Positions 34,872 through 48,060 of a DNA stretch of 64,000 bases are shown here, piece by piece. The stretch comes from Atriophallophorus winterbourni (taxonomy: Eukaryota; Platyhelminthes; Trematoda; Plagiorchiida; Microphallidae). The DNA is taken from contig JACCGJ010004934.1 of NCBI GenBank assembly GCA_013407085.1, positions 22,501-86,500 of the forward strand, in the 5' to 3' direction. Below the pieces are notes generated by a model. It was given only the letters and a program-made list of their open reading frames with translations. It was not told the DNA's origin and ran no database searches. The position numbers and the translations under genes were made by a program. The first letter of the stretch is position 1, and each line of letters starts with the position of its first letter.

Positions 34872-35744
34872 CTGTTTTGGAAATTAAAATGCAAAAAACC
34901 TGAGTTGAACGAATAAATCACATATCTATGCAAACTGGTTCGGGTATATTATCAATATTTCATTCAACATAATAGGTAAATCAGCTTGAAAATTTTTCAG
35001 AAGACCAACATCAATTTACGTACTATATTTTCGCTTATAAAAATGAGGTATTATTCAAAAATCAATTATACACTGTTTCAGATACATTGTGGATGTGAAT
35101 TGCACTCAAAATCTGTGTTAAACACGAGCTTTCGGATGACAAAAAGAATAACATCCTCTGGCACACCACCAGAGCTGGAAGCGCCAAACAGACACACGAC
35201 TACTACTGCGAAATCGTAATATTTCGAGTTTCGGAAGGATTCTGTTAGAACTGTTCGGGTGACAACATCTTCGGAAGATTTAACAGATGCAAAATGTCAG
35301 CCGCAATCGAACGATATGCGATTCGTCTAACTAGCCCAATAGAGCCATGCGTGTTATGGGCATAAACCGTACCGGTTGTCGTAAAGTCGTTTGACAAATC
35401 ATTTCGAACTGGTAACTGATAACCGGGACAGACACGTTTCAGGTCAGTGTTCTGATTACTGGATTTAACTATGTAAGATAGCTGGCTGTGTATTTTGTTC
35501 GTTGATTTGGGCCGTTGCCCAACCGCCTTTAGGATTCGTAGATGAACGCGATTAGCGTTGGATAGTTTGAGCTCAGGGATGAATCAAGATGTAATCGATC
35601 TACCTATATGTGAAAATCTGGGAGATAACGTTTTTAACGCTGCATCCAGTGACCGGAAGCACTTATGAACAACGTAATATACGATCGTTAGTATATCTAT
35701 ATCTATATATTGACGGTTGATTTCGATAAAAACATGCAACATAC

Positions 35745-35855
35745 CTGCACTAGTAGGTGCTTTACTTGTTGCAAGTTTTGACGTCGAAGCTTTCGGTGTT
35801 GCTGCCATTGTAGCTTTCGTTGTTGTTGTCATTGTTTGTGGATTTGGGCATGGGG
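35745..35855 (-). CDS. Candidate Thr-rich stalk exon, copy 2
   Basis: 111 nt between GTTACAG and GTATGT, phase 1 to 1. Differs from copy 1 by a Ser-to-Pro change near the start and one silent change in a threonine codon. The intron that follows in the direction of transcription is the same as in copy 1. The intron before it is 1199 bp, because it retains the 295-bp segment deleted in copy 1. Confidence 0.45.
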
Positions 35856-37054
35856 CTGTAACAGTACAAAGTAAAACAGAAATGAAATATGTCCTTCTGC
35901 TCGCATTCCATGCAATCACGCTTCGCTAGCAAATTCCAAGTTCCAAACAGCCACCAATATTTCCGCTGTACACATTAGCACACGAGCCAAGAAGAATTTA
36001 CCCTGTAGTCTTAAGGATTTTCATAGGATATTACGATTCTTGCAATATCTAAGTATCTTGTTTGTTGAATTTGTATTATCGCGAAACAAAACTGAGAGAA
36101 TGTGACATGTTTTAATTTAAATGAATATTACATATTAAAACTTATGTCGCTTGTCTTTTAAAATATGTTCTCATTTAACATGTAACGAAAAATACCCGAA
36201 ATATGTTAAAATCAAGTTTAATCGGAAAAAATTAAAAACGGAATGAAAATCGATGGATCCTTGGGCCTTTAGGCAATAGATCAACCGTGTTCATTTCAGC
36301 CGTTTTAATAAATATCGAATTATAGAGGGACCACTGGTCAATCACTCAAGACGATTGTGAGAAACCAATGCATGGTGTTGTTCTCAGATCCCGTTTACTT
36401 ACACAACACAACCAGTTGCTGCCTACTTGCGGCCAACATGTGGACAATGTGAGTTTAGATTAACTAAACCGTGAAGCAGTGGAAATGTGTTAAACGAAGT
36501 AAGTATTGAGAGCCAGTGTTAAATTCAGTTCGTACAACAAACTGCGTTGTTCACACACACAATTCACAAGATTTTCCTAATCGAGTTCCGTGTGTTGATA
36601 CGCGATAAATGATTTACAATGTTCAATACCAATTACGACCACATCACAAGCGGTTCGCTGTTTTTACCTATGTGGGGTTGATTTGATTTGGTTCAGTGAG
36701 TTTTGAGATAATGTTAAGCAAGTGAGCAAGGTGAGAATTCAAGACAAGTTTAAACATAGTTTTTGAAGCGAATCACATTATTTAATTGGAGCATTATACA
36801 TATGTTACTACCCAAGCTCTCCATACGTTCATAGGCAATTAGTGTATCACTTCTCTAATGAGTTCTGAGAATGCAAACATGATAGAAAACAATTGTTTCA
36901 GAGTGGTAGAACCTTGCTTCGCATCGGTTCTTCACACGGAATATAATATTCTTTTTCAATGTTGATTGAAACATTTGCCTTCCTAATATTTGGAAATTGT
37001 AACAGAAGGACACATAAAATGGGATGTTCACTCCTCTACACGAAAACGGCTCAC

Positions 37055-37231
37055 GTGATAATATTTCCAAATAATCCCCGCTTTCGAAGGTTTGTGCTGG
37101 ATCGAGCACCAACAAAATTAACAGTTGTGTGCTTGTAGGGGTAAATGCTGTGCAATATTCAAACTTGCTCGTGAATATTTGACCTTCAGAAACTATGCCA
37201 CCAGCGCATGGATAATCAGCGTGTATGTACA
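37055..37231 (-). CDS. Candidate CUB-like exon, copy 2
   Basis: Identical in all 177 bases to copy 1, with acceptor ATACTTTCAG. The donor is CAC|GTGAGC instead of GTGAGT. Sequence before and after differs from copy 1 at several places per hundred bases, so the exon is better conserved between these two copies than its surroundings. Upstream, the unit breaks at the AT microsatellite, so no signal-peptide exon is linked to it here. Confidence 0.55.
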
Positions 37232-38094
37232 CTGAAAGTATCTGTTTGAAAAAGCAATATGGTTTAGAAAATGTCTAATCACGATTTCCGAATGAATTTC
37301 AGATGACTGAAGATTCTCATTTTTGTGAGTAAACAAGATAAATAGAGCGAACGATATTCTTTTTGGTATATCACATCAAGCTCTACAATACACGCATCAG
37401 AACAGTGAAACACAGTGAATGTGATCGATATCGAGCATTAAGCGGATATCAATGTCACATGATATTGATCAAACTGGTCCGGTTGGCCGTGGTAATAGCA
37501 GATGACGAACCAATCGCTATTGAACGCATAGAATTTGGTCTACATATATCGATGGCTATTGCATCGGCAACCTCAGAGTACCTCATATAAATCTTCGTGA
37601 CACGTTGTGGCTAACCATGTAAACAACAGAGAACGCATACTCAGGATTTTACTCGGTGTCCCGTGTCTACCAATTGAAGTATGATCGAACTATTCAACGT
37701 TATGGAACTATTTTCGTGCATAGAATTTGGGTGATATCCTGTTTCCGCATCGATCGGCTAAGGTATCGCGCACCATAGGAGCAAGTTAATTGGTACAAAA
37801 GCGTTTGTCTGACAAGTTAGACTTTCTTTAAACAGCTGACTGATCACCGGTTTGTTGTTGAAAAATATTTGTATTTCTACAGAGTTAAAGGTACGTTCTA
37901 ATTTTGGTTTTGGCTTTTGATGTAGATTATGACAGAATTCTTTGGTACTCTTGTTACAGGAAACTTTATAAGCGTTGCGCGAAAGTGTTTTTTTGATAAT
38001 GTGTGTAACATAAAAAGATTATAAAACAGCGGATGTGAATATAACATTTACTCAATGGAGAAGGTAGAGATTGCAAGAAAGCGTGTTCTCAATT

Positions 38095-38119
38095 TATATA
38101 TATATATATATATATATAT
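38095..38119. repeat. AT microsatellite, copy 2
   Basis: Longer version of the run at 19441-19462; just beyond the point where copy 3 diverges. Confidence 0.85.
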
Positions 38120-39399
38120 GAGACGCGTGCCATCGGAACATTTTGGAATTAGGAGATTGTCCCCAAAACCGCCCTGGCTTTGACAACCTTTCAACCTAAT
38201 ATGACGTACATACCTATAAATTAACCGGGGTAAGGTTTCAGGCGTGAAAATACTAAAAATTTCGAAGAGTCAAGATACAGCAGGCTTCATTGTACATTGT
38301 CCGGCAATGATGTCCATGATTAAAATTAGACGACACCCAGATACCGAGATTTGCTTCCGCGTTGGTCTATACGAGATCTTGCGCGTCAACCTGATATGTG
38401 TGGTGCAGAGATTTTCCAAGCTGCATTTTACATTTCGCTGGGTTGAATGGTAACTCATTTTGTCTGAGCCAGGGGACTTCTTTTTGTGTGTTTGACGCCC
38501 AACTCTATATTCATTGACTTTCATTTCACTTTAAAATTCCAAACGAGGCAAATTTGTTAAACCCGATATGGTATACAACGGTTAGTATTGAAGACAAGTG
38601 AGCAAGTCCTTGCTAAAGCATAGTAAGTATCTTGAGCAGAATGAGTCAAACCATTAGATGTTTGTACAGAGAATACGCCATGTTTGATATTTGATCGCTC
38701 ATTTAGTATTATTTTATAGAAGCTTAGAATTCTATGCCATTATCTTAAACAAGTTCCTTGTAACTGCATGTGATCCTCTCTTACAAGAGTCGTTATTTCG
38801 TTTTTTACGCTATCGCTTTCAATTTGCTTCCTGGCCAAAATTCGTATTAGTTACCCAATAGATTGAAGTTTCACGATTCAAGATTTATGGTTGAAATAGC
38901 AATTAATTTGACAATAACCATTGAGACGAACTACAGGTACAAATGTGTATATATGTATAAATATAATCTAAATCAATGGAAGATGATTGTTTATTAATAG
39001 TTTGGGGCAAAATTGAGATTATCTCTCATACAATCGTCAAATTATGATTTGAATATAGATAAACTGTTTGAGCATTCAAAATCGGCATAAAGGGAATTCC
39101 AATCGAAGCACACACGCAGCGAATAAAAATACCTCTGGCAGTTCCGTTTGGAGTGTGAGATTTCTAAATTGCAACAATGGCCACGGCTGTTGCTGGAACT
39201 TCAAAGGTGGAATAATAATTCCTCGGGTTGGAAAAAGTAGTAATTATTTTGTCTGCGAGGATCACCTCGCCTTCTCCTTAGTGCAGGTGCCCTCAGCTTC
39301 AGTCACGTAAGTCACCTGGCGAATGACATATTATGGAGTCCAATGACAAGCTTAAATGCCATCTGATATATGCGATCTAGATTTAAAATGTGTTTTTAG

Positions 39400-39941
39400 A
39401 GCTATGGTGACCAGGCTGTGCAGCATAATATTGAACCAGGGGTATATATCTGTTCATCATGAGAGGAAAACTCATTGAAGAAAAACCTCCAAATATCCGG
39501 AGTAACATGCACAGCAAACGAGACGCGAGTTTGTGAATCTATATAAGTGCTTCGGATTCTGGTGCATCTGAGAAATAAATTGCGATTTAAAAGTTGTTTA
39601 TCATCTAAAATTAAGCTGATAACTTTGTTTAGCAATCGTGTAAATTGTGCCCATGAATCAGCTGTGTTTTAAGCCTTGTGAAACTCCCGTGCTATTGCCT
39701 TTTGCTTCCTCCACTTTTTATACCTGCTTCGTAGTACTAATTTATTAAGTTGAGAGAGAGACAATGAATATGCGGATCGGAGTAATGCAGTTTTGCCACA
39801 CTTGTGCTTCGTGATGTGAGCCAATGAGTACGCGTTTCCACATGAAAAATGCTTTCCCATTTCACGCCAATTGTGCATTTGTGAATGGAAGTTACCGCGT
39901 AGGGAATAGGTTCCGTTGAAGTACGTTTCGTGAACTTTCAA
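39400..39941 (-). pseudogene. Old CR1a linker fragment, copy 2
   Basis: Counterpart of 20500-21121 with the same REFHKA and SQ-MHQ-type blocks. It is part of unit Y and not a new insertion. Confidence 0.55.
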
Positions 39942-40580
39942 TCTATATACAACATGGCGGGTGTTTCGTAAAGAAAATGCAAGTCAACATGGGTTGAATG
40001 TCGGCGTTTTACGGGTCATCTGGCAAATTAGGAAAAACATCTTTCAAACCAGTCCCCCAAAAACTCCTTTATTTTCATTGAAATAAGGATTTTTAGTCAA
40101 AATTATTTATGGTACCCGATTAAAAAGACATCAAAGTATCATCTTCTGAAAAAAACTCAAAACACATTTTTGAAGATAATACACTGCCGTTAGCCACCTC
40201 GAAGCGAACATTATTTTAGTAGAAATTTTATCGTTTGAAATGAATAATTTCAAAGTTTCGTTTTGACCTCGTGGTTTTGAAAAACAGAACTCTAGCAAAT
40301 TCCAGTAGCTAATACATTTTAATGAAATGGAGGGCTCTCCATGGCGATTTATGTGACTCTCCTTCGGTTATGCAAACCTCGGAATTCTGAAAACACTTAT
40401 CCGGAAAATATCACATCAAAACTCTTACAGTTCTCTCACATGCATGCACTGATTTCATGAAGTCTGTTATCTACCGTGTCAGGGTGAATGTTATCGTGTG
40501 AAGGTGCGATATGCATTAACGAGCTTTCAAATTATATGCAGAACATTACCCACTTTCACAACACAAGAGCAAAAAGCGCC

Positions 40581-41039
40581 GAAAAGTTCGACGACGACAA
40601 TTGCGAAGTCGAAATAGTTCGGGTTTCGGATTGAGTGACACCGATCGACTGAGTACGGTCTCTCGCTGTGATCGCTGCAGTAGGGATTGTTCCTCCCGTA
40701 TGTGTCTATTTAATCAATTGAATTGCTGTGGAACATGAAACCTCAATGCGCTTGTGATGTACGTTATGTTGTACACACGGATCCCGAGGCCAACAAAAAC
40801 AAACTCGTCAGCGTACTGCAGAACAGCTTTATATAAAATTTATATAAACAGAAAAGAAAAATAGCTTTATTTGATTTAATGAATTTTCGCTGTGATTTAA
40901 CCAGGCATGAATGGACTATCGGATTTTTATTCACAGTAATTTGTGACTACATGTGACGCTATCAGGAAAATCTTCTGAATAATAGAGGGAAATTTGAAGA
41001 AGAATATCACATCAACAAGGGAAGATACAAGATACAACA
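40581..41039. other. Junction between copy 2 and the inverted piece
   Basis: Mostly featureless. The plus strand at 40640-40735 reads CDRCSRDCSSRMCLF, a relative of the LINE C-terminal finger at 6699-6983. The first 60 bp resemble the LINE-derived end at 16825-16890. A short AT-rich stretch follows. Confidence 0.45.
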
Positions 41040-43802
41040 TTTCGCGTTATTTCGTGTTGTGGCATTCCTGGTTGAACGGTATTACCGTTAAAGTGAATAC
41101 AAATTCAAACAGCAAGAGGATGCGAAACGGGGGATGGCTTTGCTAACTTTGAGCTGTGTTTCCACGAAGCCAATGTGAACCATGTGATAGACAACTTGAT
41201 CTTGACTGAGTTCGACTTCAAATTTATCCCCATCTACTACAATACTAAATTTAGGTGAGATACACCAACGTTGTGATCTAACGAAACTCTTGTTCGTTTC
41301 TTCCAATGTGGCAGATCCGTTCGCCCATGTGTATGGTTCCAACCCGAACTCATGGATTTAAATCCTATTTACGTTTTTGGGCACGTGATTAAACTGGTAG
41401 ATCATAATAACCGTATCCAACAATGGCATACAAGCGCTACATGTTTACCATTCCTCCAGAGTTTCAAGCGCATGTAGACCCTGTCAACATCTGATGAGTG
41501 TGTTAGGAGGGCATCCTCCTAAGGAGTTCGCAAAAGAGTAAAAATTGTTTTTGGGTGAGTCATGTTGTACCTCGGCAACAAACTCCATGTTCATTAAAAT
41601 TCAAATTCAAATTGTCTGACTCGCCCATGACAAACAAAATCCGTCCTTCCCACGATGTACCTTCCAACGATTATGATGTACCCTCAGACGTTCGCTCTGT
41701 GGTTTCCATATAAATACGAACCATGTCCACGGTCCAAACGCACACACTGGGCACTTGGACATTGGACTCCCGATCAACGTTCCATCCCGGTATTGTTCTG
41801 TTTTCCTGGCTGTTGCGTTAGTACAACGCATAGATCAATAGAGCGCAACGACATTCTCTGCTGCAACATCGACGACTCATCCATTATAACAGAGTGTAAA
41901 CAACGCGAAACGGTCGTGGGGTGGGAGTCATTGATATGGAAGCAAATGAGCATTTTTATTTTGGTTTTTATTTTCTAAAATTATCATTAATGTTTAGAAA
42001 ATGTAATCACTATTCAGCACAAATGATACTGCGATTTATGTTTAATTAGTAAGCTTTTATGATTTCGGCATCAGAATCTGCGTAAACAAACTTGAGAAAG
42101 AAGGAGAACGAATCTTTATTCGAAACGTTTTGAAATTTTGGCTAGTTTAGAAACGATTAATATCCATACAAATTACGCATAAAAAGAGAAATATAATCAT
42201 AGAAAATATACATATGATAACAACGAGATAAATTCGTACGCTATTGTACCATTAGCAGTTCGTTTGACAAAAATATCGTGATAATTGACCTCTGATCTGA
42301 TGACGTTCTAGAAGGCAGTATGATGTGTGTTCATCGAATATTTGAAGAAGCATTACTCGTAAGGAGATCCTCATACAGAGGATGGAAAATATCATAGCAA
42401 ATGGTTTATATAATCCAATCGCAATAAGAAAAATGTTGTTTTAGGATATTTTTCTGTAATATCGTCATAAGGAGAAATAGCGTGTGCGCGAAAGGATCTT
42501 GATGCAACGTTTGAGCAACACAAATTATTTTGAAAGAAGTTCAAGGCAGATAGCAGGGGAGCAGTAGAGAATGTGATGAAATACAAGAGAACATGAAGTA
42601 AAAAAAATTAGCTTAGACTGAACACTGAGAGTACGAAACGAAAAGCATACAAGAAAAGCCTACAAACTTTAGTAAGTAGAGTATTTTGATTATCAGTCCA
42701 TGTAAGGATGTCGCAAAGATACATGACGTATTTCCCTCTAGTCAGGTCTGTTGACTTAATTCTAGATAAATTAAGGTCAGTGCGAATTGCTTGGCAACGT
42801 TTAACATGTGCATTAGTAAACACAACTTCCGTACAATTATATATTACCGTCCTTCTCATACTTACTTATTGAATTAACATATTTCTCAAAGGCATACTGA
42901 GGTCCTTTCCCTAATTTTGTTGTCGATTTCGATGCTACTAGTGAGTAGCTTTTCGAATTGTCCTTATTCTTTCTAGATTCTATTTTTCCCAATAGTTCCG
43001 AATGTACTTTTTGTTATGATGCTTGGACTGCATTAGCCTGCCAGACTTAGATCGGTTTTTCCACACAACGGCATTACGACCATACCGGTGTATTTCATAA
43101 GACCAGCATTCGTGCACAAATTTAATTCCCAAAGTGAATGAAAGTAAACAATGATCAAAATGTTGCATCGATCGAATAGCCTTATCGCTCTTGTTAGCCT
43201 CACTTGTTGAATAGGAAACTAAACACCTTCAATAACGCATTGCCCCAGATTCCAGATTCAAGATTAGTAAACGGCTTCGCATTGTAGACCATCTTTCAAA
43301 ATACCGCAAATCAGGAGACCAAGGTCATTTTCTTCTTCAGTGTACTCCAGGTTTTTGTCGCCGAGCCAAGGTCACGACCGATCTAAATGACTTTCGACTT
43401 TTGCATATTCAATGACAGTTTATTATCGGATGACAAGTTGTACAGAGCATTCAAATCGTTTTGAAGCAAAATACAATCATCAGAATTGCTGATTCGCATC
43501 CATACTTTTATGTCGTCAGTAAACAAAACCAAATTAGTGTCATTTGCTATTAGTATATCGTTCATATAGACTTGAAACAGTATTGGTCCAAGCACTGAGC
43601 CTTGAGGAACACAACTACTGACATCGATTTCTTCGATAATAAGCCGTCCACACGAACTCTGATGTGTCTGTTGATAAGGTAATCACTTATCAATACATAT
43701 AGCCTCCCAACAATACCGTGTTTCTTTATCTTGTTCGGGAGTAAATTAAAATCACCTCTGTCGGAAGATTTATAAATGTCCAGATAGCACGCGTGAATAC
43801 AG
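41040..43802 (-). repeat. Inverted copy of 12275-15025
   Basis: Reverse complement of the CR1a RT end and the first 1.7 kb of unit Y. It includes the SINE-like element, the 84-codon and 107-codon frames and CR1a RT frames (43595-43383, 43168-42980). At about 42755-42775 it has the empty CR1b site (CTTAATTCTAGATAAATTAAG). It therefore derives from a copy without CR1b. It ends abruptly at 43802 inside CR1a and meets copy 3 about 50 bp later. Confidence 0.85.
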
Positions 43803-43910
43803 CCAGTATTTACGGTAATAGCACAAATATGTCTTAGTCAGAGATATTTGTTGTTGACCTCCTTCTGTCGATGTCGACCATGGATGTACATCACAAACGC
43901 GTGAATGTTC

Positions 43911-44195
43911 AGGTTTTGCAGCTTTTTGAGTGACTAAACAGTCCAATTCGGGAGGAACAATCTCTCCCGCAGCGCTGGCAACGATAGTCAGAACTCGGTT
44001 GTATTGCGTCAATAGCACGTCGGCGGCGAGATCTGCGTTCAGCCGCCAAGAGCTGTATCTGCTCCTCCCCAGCATGGAGACGACGCTTTACACAGTGCCT
44101 CTAATGTGAGCGGTCAAGAGCAAGTTCTTCCCAACTCGCCAGGCCAATGCCAAGAGCTTTCATTTCTCTTTTGCAAACGTCTTTGTACCGCAAGT
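43911..44195 (-). pseudogene. LINE C-terminal finger fragment, copy 3
   Basis: Counterpart of 6699-6983. The finger SSRIGLFSHSKSCK is kept, but the conserved tryptophan after DRSH is a TAG here, and a few residues differ. Antisense neighbour of the ORF1-like remnant that follows. Confidence 0.6.
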
Positions 44196-45560
44196 GCGGT
44201 CACCACAACTGCTGTATCTGACTCACAATGTCAAGACACAAATGTTTTAAATTCGAAAAAATCTGACATTCCGGTACACAAACAGAAATCCCTATACGCG
44301 CTGAACGTGATATTTACGAACGTCAGTGAGTCCCAAGAAAGTCTGTTGGATAGCAAACAGAAACACGACCTCAAGAAATGGTCACAACTTTGCCAGGTAA
44401 TGGAAATTGAACATGTAATCTCAGAAAAACTGACTCGTCTAACTCGCCACTCAACATAAGCTCATATTGGTCAACCTCGCTTGCTCAAGTTAACAATAAA
44501 ATGCGAGGCTGATATCGAGAACGTACTGATGAATGCGTCTCTACTCAAAACAGATCACGACTCAAAATGCCGCATATATCCCGATGTGCCGTGGTGTGAA
44601 AGGAAGGGTAGCTTGAACAGAAGGGCACAAACGGTATCGCGAAGTATGGTTCTACTTGGTGTACAAGAAAATACTTCTCGAGCATCGATTCAAGAAACCG
44701 TAGAGCACGACGTCAAACAATGGCGCTACATTGCGTGTTGTCTAGATATTTCTAATGCCATTTTTGTGGACACTTTTTGAGTTCCTTTTTCGCCAACATA
44801 TAAAGGGGATGGACCAAAACCTCTGAAGCTTAAGTTCTTGACCAGCGCTATGGACGAACTCGTAAGTTCGGAATTGAAAAAAGGAAAACGAACGTTAACC
44901 AATGACGTTACACTTAGCCCACCCAAACCTCGTGTCATAAGTCAAACACTAACCCTTCTGGAGACAGCGGTTATCAGCGTTTTCATCAAAATGGAAGAAA
45001 TCAAGACATCAAATAAAGTCATAGGTCCGGCTCAAATTGAGCCGAACAATTCACATCGAAACCAAATTGGCGATTCAAGCGGTCGGCGACCAATAAGAAG
45101 CTCTCATGTTGTATCATCTCAGGCACTGACTATTCAGAGGGATCCGGCATCACACTGATTAACGCCTTATCACAAACCACATGATTCATCACTACATGTT
45201 AAGTCCGACACCAGAGAAGCCGGACCAATAACTTCAGTTTACACCCTGTAATTATTCACGAAAAATACGAATAAGTGTATCTATACAAACGCGAACAGCC
45301 TTTTCAAACAATTAATCAAATTGACCGAGATTTGTAATGAAACGGTGCCAGACATAGTTGCAATAACAGAAACGTGGTTCCATTCCTCATTGTCTGATAA
45401 TGAACTCTCTTTGCCAGGCATGTCTCTATTACGGCTTGACCGATTAGGCGATGGCTGAGGAGAAGCACTCTACTTCAAGCAATCGTTTATCTGCAGAGCT
45501 GTGAACGACCAGGCCCATGATATAACAGACACACTTTGGTGCTCTCTGACTCTTACTTCA
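44196..45560 (+). pseudogene. CR1a ORF1-like and endonuclease remnants, copy 3
   Basis: ORF1-like pieces at 44196-44459 and 44481-44780 are split by a TAA at 44457-44459 that copy 1 lacks. A third piece lies at 44838-45158. The ITETW endonuclease block follows at about 45355-45375. Ends at the RTE junction near 45565. Otherwise more than 95 percent alike to copy 1 by eye. Confidence 0.6.
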
Positions 45561-45564
45561 GTTA

Positions 45565-46130
45565 ATTAATCCCTTGAGTTCCTTGAGCAACATAGGGCCT
45601 CGACAATTTGTCTCCAGTTTGGTCTGTCCATAGCAGCTAGTTTGATGTCGTTCCAGTTAAGTCCACACTTGCGGATTTTCTCTGCACCCACCGCTTTCTA
45701 GATAGTCTTGGGCGTCGGACCATCTACCCGACGCGAACTGGTTTTGAGGAGCCAGTCACCAGCCTTTGCCACTTCTCCTGTCAGTAGAAGCAGTTTCGCC
45801 ACGAGCAGGCCTGGAGTTGGGCTTCGGTTATCAGAGGCTATTTGAGACGCACGCCGTATGGGAGCATTTTGTAGGTAGCGGGAGCTTATCCCCACCACCA
45901 CCCCCGGCTGTGACAACCTTGGGAACCAACAGCTGTAGAGAATATCGTTTATAAACCGCCGATCGGACGAAGCGATGACGTTGTCCTAGATTTCGAGTAA
46001 GTTTGCAGCGCTAGTCGCAACAGCGACGGAACGAAATGCACCAGAATGCCTTAATACCGTGCTCTGTGTGCCTAGCTACAAAACACTTGTATCGCACAAC
46101 TGGATTACTCCGACCAGGATAGTCATTGGC
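45565..46130 (-). mobile_element. RTE element, copy 3, with large internal deletion
   Basis: Both ends of the RTE are present: the 3' 150 bp (45565-45716, like 8351-8505) and the leader (45720-46130, like 10970-11390). The 2.45 kb between, all of RT and endonuclease, are gone. The join reads GGGCGTCGGACCATCTACCCGACG. Similar GCGTCCGACCCG and CTACCCGACGC strings at the two parental points suggest microhomology-mediated loss. Confidence 0.85.
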
Positions 46131-46159
46131 GCACTCTATTACAGCACCTAAATTCTTTA

Positions 46160-48060
46160 TTGGAGGAATATTCAATGTTTGTTTTGAAGAAAACGTCTCA
46201 ACGTAACAAAATTTTACTACGAAGCAGGATTGAAAGGTGGATGAAACAAAGTGCAATAGCATGGGAGTTTCACAAGGCTAACAACACAGCTGATTCCTGG
46301 GCACAATTTGCACGAATGCGAAACAAATTTATGAGCTTAATTCGAGATGATAAACAAGCGTTCCAATCGCAATTGATTTCTCAGATGCACCAGAATTCGA
46401 AGCACTTATATAGACTCGTGAACGATAGAACAAATATTATACCAGTAGTCTTTGCCTTAAAATCTCCTTCCGGCTTCACAGATTAAATTATTCAGACCGC
46501 TGACCTGTTAGCAGACTTTTATGCATGAGTTTTCCTGCCGAAATCCACAGAACCTGATCAGGAACCAATTATTCGTCTTCACCGACCGACCTTGAGTGAA
46601 GTATTGATTACCCCGATTGTGGTAGCGCAGCACTTACGAAAATTAAACTTAAAGAATTCTCCAGGACCAGACGAGATAACTCCAAAGCTGCTCATAACCT
46701 GTCATGCAAACCTATCCGAACCTCTATTCGCATGTTGAATAATTGGCTCCAAGCTGGCGTGGTGCCAAAAGACTGGAAACTGGAACAAATAATACCCAAT
46801 TTTAAAGGTGGTTGCCTTTCTGAAGTTAAAAAATTACATGCCGGTGACACTGCTGTCTTCGGTATCAAACGTTTTTGAGGGAATAATCACCGCAGAAAGA
46901 GTGCAACATCTGGAAACAAACCAACTTTTGGCACTTGCTCAACATTGAAATCGCTCTTGTTTAACAAATTTGCTGACAAGCATAGAAGATTGGACGAGGG
47001 TTGTAGATTCGGGTGGCTGTATTCACGCGTGCTATCTGGACATTTATAAAGCTTTCGACAGAGGTGATTTTAATTTACTCCTGAACAAGATAAAGAAACA
47101 CGGTATTGTTGGGAGGCTATATGAATTGATAAGTGATTACCTCATCAACAGACACATCAGAGTTCGTGTGGACGGCTTATTATCGAAGAAATCGATGTCA
47201 GTAGTGGTGTTCCTCAAGTCTCAGTGCTTGGACCAATACTGTTTCAAGTCTATATGAACGATATACTAATAGCAAATGACACTAATTTGGTTTTGTTTAC
47301 TGACGACATAAAAGTATGGATGCGAATCAGCAATTCTGATGATTGTATTTTGCTTCAAAACGATTTGAATGCTCTGTACAACTTGTCATCCGATAATAAA
47401 CTGTCATTGAATATGCAAAAGTCGAAAGTCATTTAGATCGGTCGTGACCTTGGCTCGGCGACAAAAACCTGGAGTACACTGAAGAAGAAAATGACCTTGG
47501 TCTCCTGATTTGCGGTATTTTGAAAGATGGTCTACAATGCGAAGCCGTTTACTAATCTTGAATCTGGAATCTGGGGCAATGCGTTATTGAAGGTGTTTAG
47601 TTTCCTATTCAACAAGTGAGGCTAACAAGAGCGATAAGGCTATTCGATCGATGCAACATTTTGATCATTGTTTACTTTCATTCACTTTGGGAATTAAATT
47701 TGTGCACGAATGCTGGTCTTATGAAATACACCGGTATGGTCGTAATGCCGTTGTGTGGAAAAACCGATCTAAGTCTGGCAGGCTAATGCAGTCCAAGCAT
47801 CATAACAAAAAGTACATTCGGAACTATTTTAATGGGAAAAATAGAATCTAGAACGAATAAGGACAATTCGAAAAGCTACTCACAAGTAGCATCGAAATCG
47901 ACAACAAATTTAGGGAAAGGACCCCAGTATGCCTTTGAGAAATATGTTAATTCAATAAGTAAGTATGAGAAGGACGGTAATATATAATTGTACGGAAGTT
48001 GTGTTTACTAATGCACATGTTAAACGTCGCCAAGCAATTCGCACTGACCTTAATTTATCT
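46160..48060 (+). pseudogene. CR1a 3' half, copy 3
   Basis: Same order as 27245-29150: linker 46160-46486, AFDRGDF block 46970-47257, FTDDIKVWM frame 47224-47436, C-terminal frame 47651-47851. Shares the copy-2 changes (for example the stop in the LADFYA region), grouping copies 2 and 3 against copy 1. Confidence 0.75.

Larger units (their letters stand above)
31663..40580. repeat. Duplicated unit Y, copy 2
   Basis: The longest version of the unit. It is aligned with copy 1 from 13313 and carries the 295-bp and 160-bp segments missing there. Ends at GCGCCGAAA like copy 1, then continues into sequence with a LINE C-terminal relic. Confidence 0.9.

Noticed and set aside
42297..42310. CTGATGACGTTCTAG as another hammerhead core
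   Set aside because: No GAAA strand or pairing stem II follows; the box is a chance heptamer.
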